This document shows, one piece after another, positions 46,997-64,000 of a DNA stretch of 64,000 nucleotides. Location: the NCBI GenBank assembly GCA_020137815.1, contig CM035356.1:1138732-1202731 (forward strand), in the 5' to 3' direction. Position 1 is the first letter of the stretch; every line of letters starts with the position of its first letter. The notes below the pieces were generated by a model. That model did no database searches and was not told the origin of the DNA. It worked only from the letters and a program-made list of their open reading frames with translations. Both the position numbers and the translations under genes were made by a program. The DNA is from Hormiphora californensis. Taxonomy: Eukaryota; Ctenophora; Tentaculata; Cydippida; Pleurobrachiidae.

Positions 46997-47856
46997 TACT
47001 AATCCCTCACAGAAATAGAATGCGATGTGAGCTACAGTACCTTTGTAAAGGGCCGAGGAGCTGTAAAAACGTGGGAAAGGCACAAGAGGACAAGTAAAAT
47101 ATACCTAACAAACATAGTGGCAAGTTGTATGAGGGTGTTTTCAGTCACACACACTGACCACTGGAGATAAGCAGTTGCTTGGGGTATATTGAATTACCGC
47201 AGCCGAGTACTGTATAAAATATCGAAAATGACAAAACTCAAGATTTTGCGGAATGTAATAAATTACAACGATATAATAATATGGTTAGTTAGGTTAATTT
47301 ATAAGCTGGGCTAGAGTTCTCTCTCACTCCCTTTTGGCTCATTAAATAAAATAGAAGCATATCATTTGGGTAAATCGACTCATTTCAGTTCCTAGGACCT
47401 TACTCAACAACTAGGACCTAGATAGATACTTGATCAGTCAAATGAAAAGTAAAACTGCAAATTCATGCTACCATCATTCTTACATTCTGATGTGTCTATT
47501 GGATTAAAAAACGTCACATTACGTGCAGGCTTCAAACAATTCATAACTAACTAGTAGGATTCCTACTAAGACGATCAGTTGGAAATTCAGAAAATAAAGC
47601 GATATGTCTCGATAAAATAAAAGTTTAAGTGTGTAAAATAAAATATCCGTGAGGTTTAGTTTAGAGTCCAGACCACAGACCTGACCATTTGTGCAGATTC
47701 TAGAGTAAGAATATTTAAAGAAAAATATCACACTCAATCATCGGAGACCCGACCAAAGGCAAGTCTCGTTCTACTTCGTCCCGTACATTTCTACTGATTC
47801 GAAGGTCTCTCATTTCAGTGAATCACCTCACACATGTGACACAAAACACACACGCA
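46997..47856. other. AT-rich downstream region of the AKR gene
   Basis: No exon or repeat recognised; probably 3' untranslated and intergenic sequence. Confidence 0.4.
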
Positions 47857-49742
47857 TTACTGAAGTTGTCTGGGGTGAGGGGTGAAATGGGTGTTTCGGT
47901 TCAGATCGTCTATAGATTCCATGTCCTCGATTGTTAGAGAAAACTGGAAGATATCAGCATTCTCTCGGATAGTGAGGGGGACTCTTGGACTTGGGTAGTA
48001 CTCCTGGGTGGGAGGGACGGGGTTAGAACAGTGAACACCATCATCAGAATTATTCAGAGGGTTTTGTTGTAATTTGTTGGTCAGAAACGTCTGCCAAGCC
48101 AATGCTTTGATAGTGAAATGATATATTTGATTCCCGATATTGGTTTGTTCAGCTCTGTTGTCAATAATACGACACACACTCACCTACGCCATGCTGAATG
48201 ACCCATTTGAGGACAATCTGGGAGGGTGCTTTGCGATATTTCCTTGCCAGGTGCTGTATAACAGGATCCTCAACACACTGAAACGTTATTTATAGAGTTA
48301 GTTAACTGGCATTATAATGACTTAATTACATCCGTATATTTTGGTAAGATGCCAACGACAGACAGTAAACTGCAGTAATTTCTGAGACGGCGCGATGTGT
48401 TAAATGCTTGCTTTGTTCTTTCAATGCAAGAAACATTTCGCGCGCTACGCTAACAACGCGCCGAATAATGTGACTGATTTGAAAATGATCAGAGCCATTT
48501 TCTCACCAGATTACAATTTTGATATCGAACTTTGCAACTGATAAACAATCTCCCTGACTATCTCTATTATTACCTTGATAAAACAGAATGCCTGCATGCG
48601 GATGTGATTTTTCCGGCATATGTCGACAAGATCTCGCTGATAGTTATACGGGTGAAACTCTGCTTGTAGCATTGCAGGTACCACCTTGCACTGTTCAAGC
48701 AGGTATGTGAGCTCACGGGTACCAAATCGATAACATCCAATATCCTTTATTTTACCTGTAAAATGATAGGGATAAAATAAGAAACAGTTCGATAAAATTT
48801 GAAAAAAAGCCCCCAGCGAGAATCGAACTCGCGACCCCTGGTTTACAAGACCAGTGCTCTAACCTCTGAGCTATGGAGGCGTTAAGTTATTGGCAATTGG
48901 GAAGTCTTTATTTACCATTGTTGTTACACATCATGGAATGTGGATTGAGGGGACGTGTTTGTTTGCATGACTTGTTACCTTGGTGATAGAGAGTTTCCAG
49001 AGCAGAGTAACATTCAATCATAGCTTGTTCAGGACGCATTCCGTTGAGATCTGTGATTGAGATAATATTAACGTTGATTGGATTGGGGGCCACTAGGGGA
49101 CCTCCAAGCTGGTCTCGCGTGTCCCCCAATCCAATCATCATGATGTCGCGGACGGTGCTACCAGCCCTTCAAGGTTGGCACAGCAGATAAGATTAACATT
49201 AATTGGTAGCCGGGGAATAGAACAGTGTTTATCTGGTAACTTACATTTGTGGGATGGCCAATACAGGAGCATAATATCGACATAGTCTGTCTGGAGATGG
49301 TGTAGTGTGTTTTCTACACACTCTAACGCATCTTCATACGTAACACATCCCGGATCTGTGGAAGGAGGGGGTGGAGATTGAAAGTGGAGGCTAGAGAGAG
49401 TTCTCCACAATAATATTGGAACATGGAGTCAGGAAGATCTGATTTGCAGTGTACCATGTCCACAGATCTGACTATCGATTACTAATTTATCAACTCACCG
49501 ATCTTGCTCACAATGTAGATATCTTCTCGGTTCAACCCATGTTTGTACAAGGTATCCCGGAACGCATTCCCAAGTTCCCTCTCATTTCCATACGATGCAC
49601 CCGTGTCAAATAGACGGTACCCACAGCTTAAAGCTGCATCCAGTGCCGTGGTCACCTGGCCTTGGTTCCGAACCTTGTATGTGCTTACTGTGAGAGGAAA
49701 GGGAGGGGTGTTAGTAGGGAGTGGTGGCTCAGGGAGTTGCAT
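47857..49742 (-). CDS. Aldo-keto reductase family protein with catalytic His replaced
   Basis: Six exons: 49742-49499, 49355-49245, 49050-48979, 48755-48574, 48277-48184 and 48003-47857, about 290 residues. AKR motifs in order: CGYRLFDTGASYGNERELG (catalytic Asp and Tyr), IYIVSKI (catalytic Lys), DYVDIMLLYWPS, GKIKDIGCYRFG, LQAEFHPY, SQIVLKWVIQHGVVLPKS and IRENADIFQF. The usual His of LIHWP is Tyr here (LLYWP), so the tetrad is incomplete. In the last exon one extra C in CCCCC (47976-47980) breaks the frame within LPKSKSP|LTIRENAD; removing it restores a normal C-terminus. AKRs are cytosolic NADPH-dependent carbonyl reductases; the substrate is unknown. Intron 3 contains a tRNA gene. Confidence 0.85.
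48809..48880 (-). tRNA. tRNA-Thr (TGT)
   Basis: 72-base cloverleaf on the minus strand. Acceptor gcctcca pairs with tgggggc (one U-G). The A box is tagctcagaggttagagca, the anticodon arm ctggt-cttgtaa-accag has anticodon TGT, and the T arm contains ggttcgatt-type gagttcgattctc. A T run (ttttttt) follows directly, a Pol III terminator. The CCA end is not encoded. It sits in intron 3 of the AKR gene on the same strand. Confidence 0.95.
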
Positions 49743-50149
49743 TGTGGAAAGGAGCTAGCAGTTAGACGTTAGTACGTATACAGTATAGTAGTAGGTGTTG
49801 CAGGGAGAGAAGATTGGAGCATTCATGCTTGTTGAGCGAAGAAAGAAATTAGGCGGCGTTTAATTTATGAAATGAGATCTGAATGTATTCATTTGTTACA
49901 GCAAAAGCATTTGTCAAACTAGCCGGATGGCGGGAGTCAGCTGCTTGCTCTACCCTACCAGCAGAGAGCACATCATGAGCACATCATGAGCGAGCGAGTA
50001 TGAAATAATGCTAGAGTAAAGCAAGGGAGATTATAATTGTCTCTGAGTGGGTACGACTTATAATACACAGCACAGACACAAAATACAGTTGCATTCTACA
50101 TATTTTATAACGTCTAGCAGACCCTTACATCCAATACACGGTATATCAA

Positions 50150-51486
50150 TCACTTTCCCATGTGTGATGTGACTACTTGGAACCAACTTATTAGTAGTTT
50201 GTTCTGGTGTTATTCCGTTTTCAGACTCTCCCGGGGTATTACCTGGTCGGTGCGTATTATATAGGTAGATACACATTACACGTTCGTAAATTATAAACAC
50301 GGGTTATTATTCCATACATGGTCTTATTGGTGAGTGGGAAAGAGAGAGAGAAATTTAGGAAATACAGATTGGAGATAGACAGAAAGAGAAAAGTTTTCCC
50401 ATGTGATAGTTTATTTGAAACATGACACTTTTTTCACTTCTTCCACTCTCGGGGATCCCGATAGAGCACTGTTGATGGAAAGTGAATCAGTCGTGTTAAA
50501 TGTGACACTATTTATACAAGCCAAGGCCACACCTGTGATTTGATTAATGGCCATATAAACCATAATAGACTTACATTCACCACGCAGGTAAGGACACCTT
50601 CCCCTGTTGGGATTTTTCCTACAGCTAAAAAAATAATTACCCGCCTTATTTCTATACGAAAAAGGATAGTACATCCAGCCAAATATTACTTACGTCCCAG
50701 AACAGGGATATCCAAGGCAGTTCGGGGAGGTGGTGTGGCAGTGTACATCTCGAGGGTATTCCCAACAGTCAATATCTCTCCCGTCCTCTTCTCCTTTCTG
50801 GATTTGGGTTTTGGTGGTCGCAGGCTGGGCTTGATCAGATAGGGCTCACTTATGGGCTCGTTCTTTATTGATACACTTCGTGTACAGAGTCTGAGGGGAA
50901 GGGCCTGTTATTAGAGGGGTATCGTGTATACAGTAAACTGTTTCTGTATACAAGATATTATAGAGTTGGAAGCTTATAATGTGGCCCACACACAGTGTTC
51001 TGAGTGGTTCAATGTCGTCCCTATCTGCAGCCTGCACAACACTGCCCTCTCTCACCACACTGCACTCTCTCTCACCACACTGCCCTCTCTCACCACACTG
51101 TACCATTACACAGGAGCTACTGTATAGGGGGATCCCTACTGTCTAGCACATCCGGGACCATGATCCAATTGGAGCCACACGAACTGACAAAAGAACAGGG
51201 CAGAAAGTATCTGCATAAGGAAATGACAGAAACACAGACAGACGAACAAGTACTAATATAACACGACTGAAAAACAGACACACAAATTACAGATATTATA
51301 TGATTATGATAGACAGACACACACCACAAAAATTACACATGTATAACAGACAGACAGAAAAACAAGTATAACTCACAGTTCCTCCTCCTCCGACAGGGAG
51401 ATATCATTTCCAGTGTCCCAGTTTCCCTTTACACATCGCCTCTTATCTGGACAAGGGTAAATGTTGTTAGAAGACAATTTCCAGGT
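50150..51486 (-). CDS. Uncharacterised multi-exon gene (partial model)
   Basis: Phase-consistent exons read 51486-51377 (TWKLSSNNIYPCPDKRRCVK), 50890-50694 (SVSIKNEPISEPYLIKPSLR, then a KPKSRKEKR basic patch and PPPRTALDIPVLG) and 50624-50575 (VGKIPTGEGVLTCVVN). A further likely exon near 50150-50250 reads ENGITPEQTTNKLVPSSHIT. A possible start exon is 51790-51749 (MMRMRQVADYGESE). Splice sites are good but the start and end are unsettled. No domain recognised. Confidence 0.4.
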
Positions 51487-51683
51487 CTGCAAAGTTAAAT
51501 AAGTGGGATAAAAAGTGTAATGAATCTTTGTTATAACAAACATAAATGTTCTAACTTCTAACCCTCCCTTTACATTTGTAAAGGAACGGGCGGGGTGTGC
51601 GAAACAGGGTCTAGCTAGACAAATGAATCTATTAAATGTAATAAATCTATTAAATGTAATGAATCAATTGGATGAATCTGTTT

Positions 51684-52199
51684 TCATGTACTGTGAATGT
51701 TTTGAAGAGACAGCTTTGAGGAGCGTGTTGGGTGTTTTTTCTTCTTACTTCGCTCTCTCCATAGTCCGCGACCTGCCGCATCCTCATCATCACTGAAAGA
51801 AATTATCATTGAGAGATTAGTATTGCTTGATGATGTATGGAGGAGGTAGACCTCTGCCCTCTGGGCGTCCCAGAACAATACGAGAGTAGCCAGCCTTAAA
51901 AGTTATAATAAGGATGGCAGTTGTTTTGGGTACTATTTATAACTGCTCTCCCTTTTGCCCCCTGGCACACCAATAAATAGTTACCTAGAACTAGCGTCAC
52001 GACTGTACCGGGGCGAGGGGGCTCTTTTTCCTCGGGGCATTATCCTTGCTAAGAAGGGTTTAGTGTTAGTATTGAACAACAGTTCAACAATATCTTGTAC
52101 CCGATTATAATTTATGTGAGGTGATAACACATCAAGGAACAGTATTAAAGGAAAGATGACACCCTTCAGGACCAGACCACACCACACCGCCACCGCCAT
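51684..52199 (-). CDS. Putative small two-exon protein
   Basis: Exon 52199-51985 (MAVAVWCGLVLKGVIFPLIL, a possible signal anchor) ends at a good donor and joins exon 51792-51684 in phase, ending SLQNIHST and TGA, about 107 residues. The C-terminal half is RS-like and acidic (PRGKRAPSPRYSRD, DDEDAAGR). The second exon overlaps the possible first exon of the gene at 50150-51486, so it may be an alternative 5' end of one transcription unit. Confidence 0.35.
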
Positions 52200-53353
52200 G
52201 TCAGGGGTTTGGGAAACAAAGTAACGATAGACGAGTTTCCTATTGCAATGAAGTATCGACATTTGAATGCAAGTTATATACAGAGACTTATCTAGAATCA
52301 CATGACTGTTATCACTAAGACATTAAGACAAGTACTGGGTTATAGGGTGAGGCCTATATGAGGCGTGATACTCATGTATAATGGTATCGTTACTACCGTG
52401 TCAACACAAACTATAACAACAGTCAGTTTTAGCGGTTGTTAGGACAAAAACAATAACAGGCACGTCGCTGAGTAAAACAACCTCCTCGCCACCTGTATAG
52501 GTGTTCTAGATGCAAATAAGCTACAAAATGTCTGTCTTGGAAGTGGAAAACAACTCAACATACAGTTCCAACATGGTTGTTAGCTGGAGTGTTTGATTGG
52601 ACAACACTCCTTGTCCTGTCTTTTGACCTTATATGAGATATACACAGGAGTTGGCCCAATTTGACATCTGAAACCCCATCTTAAAATCTATCTCCTGATT
52701 GGGTTAAAGGATTCGACGCCTAATTCAGACAGGAATCTGATCTGATTAGTATCCAGTCACCGTATACTACTCAGATAACAACGACTCACCTTGATAATGG
52801 ATTAGGCCCAGGCCCCAGCTCAAATTGTAAATGTAATGGTAGGCCCGTTCGCCCTTCGGGCGATTTTCAATGACAAAATAAATATTAAATGCCCATCAAA
52901 AATCATCTGCATTTAAATTGTAAGAGTTAAGACAACAATGAGCAAATCTAAAGCTCTAACCCCAACCCCAATTCTAACTCCGAACCCTAGTTTAGCCTGT
53001 GGTAGTAAGGGATAAGTCAGCGCTTTTCAACGTTAGCCTCAACGGTCAACCCAAAAAACCGTGGTGAGTGCTGTCACCCAGATTTATTCCAACGTTTCCC
53101 TGGATCATGGGCGGATTGGCATAATTTACTCCTCTGTCTGGCGTCTGGAGAGTGGAGTTCGAAATGAGGCAACGTTTTTAAAAGTGGACAGACAGATCTA
53201 AAAAAGATCTTTAAAAATCTGATTTTGGTTCGAAAGTTTTTTCAAACGACCCAACCCGATCCGCGCGCCGCAATACAAATACAAACGCTGCCAATGCGCG
53301 CGCACCACTTTTCGGGCGAGCAAAAAAATTAAAATTCGTTGTCCAGTCAAAAC
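52200..53353. other. Intergenic, no gene recognised
   Basis: AT-rich, then moderately GC-rich near 53210-53330. No exon or clear inverted repeat. Confidence 0.45.
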
Positions 53354-53600
53354 GGCCAGCGTTAAAATCTGGGTGTTTCGTGAGTGCTGACAAACGGTTT
53401 TTTAGGGTTAGGGCTAAAGTGGGGTTAGGGTTAGGGCTGGGGTTTGGGTTGGGGTTAGGCCTTGACATTTCCTACCAGATAAACTTTGATTTAGCCAAAA
53501 CGGTTGAGTGGTTTGGCGGTTAGAGCCATTTTAGTGAATCAACTTTTTTGGCAGCGCGCACCTGTAAACAGGCCACCAAACACCCAGATCGTAACGGCGC
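53354..53600. mobile_element. Mutator-like MITE with 11-bp target duplication
   Basis: Inverted ends (ggccagcgttaaaatctggg with tgttt, against aaacacccagatcgtaacgg with cgc) are flanked by perfect 11-bp direct repeats CCAGTCAAAAC (53343-53353 and 53601-53611). Duplications of 9-11 bp are typical of Mutator-like elements. The inside contains tandem ttagggttagggct words. Same family as 19229-19461. Confidence 0.85.
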
Positions 53601-53696
53601 CCAGTCAAAACAAAAAACTTTTTCATTTCCACTTTTTGCTTTTGCTTCTTTCGGACGCTCTGTGCAATTTTGATCATTTTCTTTACATTCTGCCTG

Positions 53697-53831
53697 GAGG
53701 GGTGAGCCCTGTAGTGAACTCACGAGGTTCCGTGTTGTATCAGGCATAGACGATTAGAAGTTTTACAAAGTTAAAATCTTTCTGAACCACGCCGTGGTCC
53801 ACGCGAGTTCACCACAGGGATCACCCTTCTA
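53697..53831. repeat. Short inverted repeat
   Basis: ggggtgagccctgtagtgaa (from about 53698) pairs with the inverse of ttcaccacagggatcaccc (to about 53828). A palindromic remnant of a MITE or of the LINE next to it. Confidence 0.5.
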
Positions 53832-53939
53832 CATGTCTCCACCGCGGACTGTGCCGTGAGCCCACACAGCTGTTCCGGATCTTAACATTCTGTTTGAATT
53901 GTGTCGTACTTGATTCCACTCGAGTCTCGATAGGTTTTA

Positions 53940-54250
53940 AAAAGAGATTTAGTGCTTTTTACAACAACCGTCTTGGGGGAACTGGGAAGCTAAGTGCTAA
54001 CTCCAAAGCTGTCGGCTGTCCTACTACAACTGCATTTAAGTCGGTTGCGACGAGGTATAACAACTAGTCTACCTGTAGTGCAACTCGAATATGGAACACT
54101 CTAGTGAAATGAACTCCAGTGAAGACCTGGTCTCGTTCAAGATACTGCTGAAGAGATTCCCGGATCGCCCGCTGGTACTCGGATATCCTCTTGGTTCTAC
54201 TCAAAAGAAGACAATAATTCTATCCGGGACTGGATACGAACAATATCCAG
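53940..54250 (+). pseudogene. Decayed non-LTR reverse transcriptase tail
   Basis: Across several frames the stretch gives RIWNTL, then NSSEDLVSFKILLKRFPD, the pattern (v-R-x-W-N-x-L-P ... s-l-x-x-F-K-x-x-L) found at the C-terminus of many LINE polymerases. Stops and frame changes show it is dead. Confidence 0.45.
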
Positions 54251-54794
54251 GGAGTGGTAGAGCGTAGGTTCTGTGAACTGTCATCGGTGTAGTAACTACA
54301 CAAAGAGGACTACAATTAGTGTCGAGCTGCTTTTCCTCTGCGTGTTCCACGCGAGTGTCCCCTACTACCAAAGAAAATAAAAACATTCAGCAACAATAAC
54401 TTGTAATGTTTATATCCGAAATAGTTTTACCCCCCCCCCCCCCCAAATACGATAGACACCCAGGCAGAATTGAAGAAGATAGAGACATAATACCTGGATG
54501 TTAGACAATATTATCGGTCTAGTAGCGACCTGCAAAACAGGAGAGGGTAGGCCACAGGAGACACGCATAACCTCCCCTGCATGTGTATCATGGTGGTTTT
54601 GGAACTGTTTACGGATCGTGCACAATTATATTTGTCCCTGATTGCTTCTCAAACTGGCGTTAATTTTAGTGTAAATGGGTTATATAGGGCTTCCGAATCC
54701 CAGTTTTGTTCGTTGCGAGACTCCTGAATCTTTTCAGCCTCAATTTTGAAGTTTGACAACTTATGACTTTATGTTGTTTTATATTCAGTAAGGG

Positions 54795-60870
<6,076 letters not shown>

Positions 60871-62258
60871 CTTACTACACTATCCCTACATTACAACAAC
60901 GATCACTCCAGACCCCCCCTCCCCCCTGATCTAGATCCCCCAGTCCCCTTTCCAGTCATCTATTTGTCTTCCCTTTCTCCCAATAAGGAGATAAGGAGCT
61001 TGACAAACATCCATCATCTTAAAAATTTGCTGAAACCAATATATGATTTGCAGAAAGAGTGAGTGCGTGAATGTGTTAAATTCTAAGTGAAAATAACATC
61101 ATTATGATGGTAAAAATATGAGGGTAAAAAATGAAAATTACCTTCTCGAAGCCGTTATATAATTAGCTAGTTAATTGATGAACAATTGATTTGATTGGTT
61201 AATTATATAATTAATCGAGAGTAACTTATTATGACACATTTAGCTGTATATTTTCATACCCTCTTTTACCTTGCCATTTATTTTATATCGGCGTTTCTTT
61301 TGGTTCTGAAGTAACTGACACATCCTACGGCATCTTTGTTCTCTCATCCTAATCATGCTAATCACATGAACAATTATTTCGCATTCTGTGGGGAACCAAA
61401 ATCTGAATAGTGTGTGTGTGTGTGTGTGTTCAGTACCTCCCGTCGTTCCACCCCATGCTGAGGTTATTGATGACCCCTCAGCCGGCCCGTTACTGACCTC
61501 ACTCCTTGCCAGATGACCCCCACACGCAGGGTCACTGTCGGTATGATTCCACTTAGATTCCACTGGTTTCCCAGCAGTCTCTTTATGGTACCGCAAAAGG
61601 AGCATGCGAGTCTGTGTCGGATTTGGCACGGAGAAATCTTTCCCCGCAGACATGTGATGGGACTTACCGTCCAATTGGTTGGTCTTTGGTTACCACTGTC
61701 ACGACAACTGTGGAAGTAGGTGATTTGCCGGATATCATTGATTACCTATCAAGGGATTAAATGCTTATCTTTACACCAAGGGTCTTGTAGTCTAAGCTAG
61801 CTAGTAATGTATTCACAAGTACGACCCAAGGGTCCGGTCAGGCGATGTTGCCATCGCCGGGTGGCCAGGTTATAGATTAGTTGCTGTAAAACAACGTCTA
61901 TGGTTGTCCCTGAGTGCATTTGACCAGTATCAGTTCACTCAAGGCTTCGCGTAATTAATGCGAGGGGTCTCAGTGTAAGCGTGTCTGCTATTTGAATAAG
62001 GGTACCATTGTTTAAGTGTCCCAAACTGTAATGGGCTTTTCCCTGACTACTAAAGGGTCTTTCAGATTTGTAGGTTTGTCACTTGCCTTGTTTTGGGGTG
62101 TGCGTGTCTGAGGCTCGGTGATTTGTTGTAGGTGTGGAGATCACGCATGTGCGGAGCTTGGGATTAGGGGGGGGGGGTAGGGTGTGTCTGAGGAGTCTAG
62201 AACTTGGGCTTGGAACTGTGCGCGCAGTTTGTTCGGCCTGGGTCGGACTTTGTTCACC
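60871..62258. other. SET 3' region and intergenic DNA
   Basis: Follows the SET stop codon. AT-rich to 61260, a short (GT)n at 61412-61430, possible exons on the minus strand (listed), then unannotated sequence with a G run at about 62168. Confidence 0.4.
61501..61712 (-). CDS. Possible exon pair of an unrecognised gene
   Basis: On the minus strand a short exon (about 61712-61676, CRDSGNQRPTNWT) ends at TTGGACG|gtaagt. A second (about 61614-61504, reading TRMLLLRYHKETAGKPVESK to DPACGGHLARSE) ends at a gtcagt donor. Cysteine spacing hints at an extracellular module. Neither start nor end is known. Confidence 0.25.
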
Positions 62259-62890
62259 ATGGCGTTTTCGCGTGTTACGTTTGAAGTAGTGGTAGGGTAA
62301 GTTATTTTGTGTCTAGATCTGTTTTTTTTTTTGGAACAAATGGGGTGTGGGGGTTAAATAGGCAGAGGTTTTTAGGTGCAAATTTGGGCAGGGGTTCCCC
62401 AGGGGCGACCAGCCCCTACTTGGTTATTACTGGGTTTATCTCTGCCCTGTCATAAAGACAGCCATGGGCAAGAGAGCTGTTTTGCAGGCGACAGCAGCCG
62501 GGTCGACGGGCAGAGCCCTCAGGGGTTGCTGTATATAGCGGGGTTGACGTGAGTCAGAATCCAGAAGTTGTCTGGACGTCCGTAGTCATTTAGCCGTCAC
62601 TCTCTCAGAACTCTCTCTAACTCGCTCACCCACTCTCTCTCTCCCTTAACAGATTGACGTTACCAGGATGGACCACGCGGAGGTGGACTGAATCGGACTT
62701 GTTATGTGAGAGGTGGAAGTTACCAGCAACGACACAAGCAGAAGCCCCCACGGCGCGGAAAACACCGCAAGAGCCTCCACTACACACATCCCATAACCAT
62801 TACCATCCCCATCTGAATAGTGCGCTGCATTTAAGATGGCGCGCGCGCGTCTTTGACAACAAATATCAAGCTTTATTTTCAAAACAGTGA
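62259..62890 (+). CDS. Putative two-exon protein
   Basis: ATG in a strong context (caccATGG) at 62259 opens MAFSRVTFEVVVG, ending at GG|gtaagt (62296). The acceptor cttaacag at 62652 leads in phase into LTLPGWTTRRWTESDLLCER and on to TGA at 62890, 91 residues. No homology recognised. The frame lacks low complexity, but the second half looks like untranslated sequence in composition. Confidence 0.25.
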
Positions 62891-63295
62891 ACTGCTTTTT
62901 TTTTCGGTTTCTGAAATTTTTGTTTCGTTTTCGTTCATTTTCTGTTGGTTCATGGTTCAAATACAGTAACAGTTGTGCTCTGTCATATAGTACACACGCA
63001 CAGCGCCCTAGGCGTCATTCCCAGTGTCCAAAACTAACAATGTATGTGTTTTGGACGGTGTGAACGGTGAACCACGCCGGGGGCGCCGTGCGCATGGGCA
63101 ATATGACGGAGCACCACTGCGATCCGCTTGTTTTTCTGTTATCATGATTGGTTTTTAACAAATCTTATTTGTTTTAGCCGATGTCGGAAGAGTCGCCAAT
63201 TCAAAAGGTTCAGAACTGACATTTGACAGACAGAACCGTTGTTTTTTCACCAAAAATCTAACAGAAACTAGATTCTCCGCTTTCAGAAATCCAGT

Positions 63296-64000
<705 letters not shown>

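Overview
The window is nuclear DNA of an early-branching animal, most likely a sponge. Genes have many short GT-AG introns, often 60-200 bp. The set is metazoan or ciliary: MIER, IFT43, TTC31-like, MBD5/6-like, HAUS3, SET, PLEKHD1, a DNase I-family nuclease and a secreted multi-SRCR protein of a kind abundant in sponges. Intergenic DNA is full of long (GA)n microsatellites and non-autonomous inverted-repeat elements. The taxon is inferred, not proven.

Region by region. 1-20300 holds no convincing conserved gene. It contains GA tracts, a 1.04-kb foldback element with satellite arms, a possible hammerhead-like motif, two homopolymer-distorted blocks (about 7560-8484 and 10890-12600) that look like sequence artefact, a diverged repeat pair carrying TGACGTCA clusters and hairpin-ended MITEs (12890-14600), and a near-perfect 1.66-kb tandem duplication (14787-18127). 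20315-27758 carries a secreted SRCR protein (-), an ELM2-SANT corepressor of the MIER family (+, 10 exons) and IFT43 (-, 5 exons). 28128-30241 is a cluster of transposons, one nested in another. 30507-38075 carries a TTC31-like protein (-), an MBD5/6-like chromatin protein (-) and, head-to-head with it, HAUS3 (+). 38698-40616 is a small secreted cysteine-rich orphan (+) with a MITE in its second intron. 40911-45340 is a seven-exon secreted DNase I-like nuclease (-) whose second intron hosts a LINE ORF1 and several MITEs. 47857-49742 is a divergent aldo-keto reductase (-) with a tRNA-Thr gene in one intron. 50150-52199 holds uncharacterised exons. 54795-60870 is SET (+); its large last intron contains a complete but catalytically degenerate sulfotransferase-like gene on the other strand and a 5'-truncated LINE. 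63296 to the end is the 5' part of PLEKHD1.

The genes do not form a pathway. Chromatin factors (MIER, MBD5/6-like, SET), cilium or centrosome proteins (IFT43, HAUS3) and secreted factors (SRCR, DNase, orphan peptide) are interspersed. Several otherwise conserved genes (SRCR, MBD5/6-like, HAUS3, AKR, PLEKHD1) show single-base frame breaks, repeatedly one extra C in a C run of the coding strand. With the two homopolymer-distorted blocks, this suggests assembly indels rather than a cluster of pseudogenes. I could run no searches; family names rest on recognised motifs and exon-by-exon reading.
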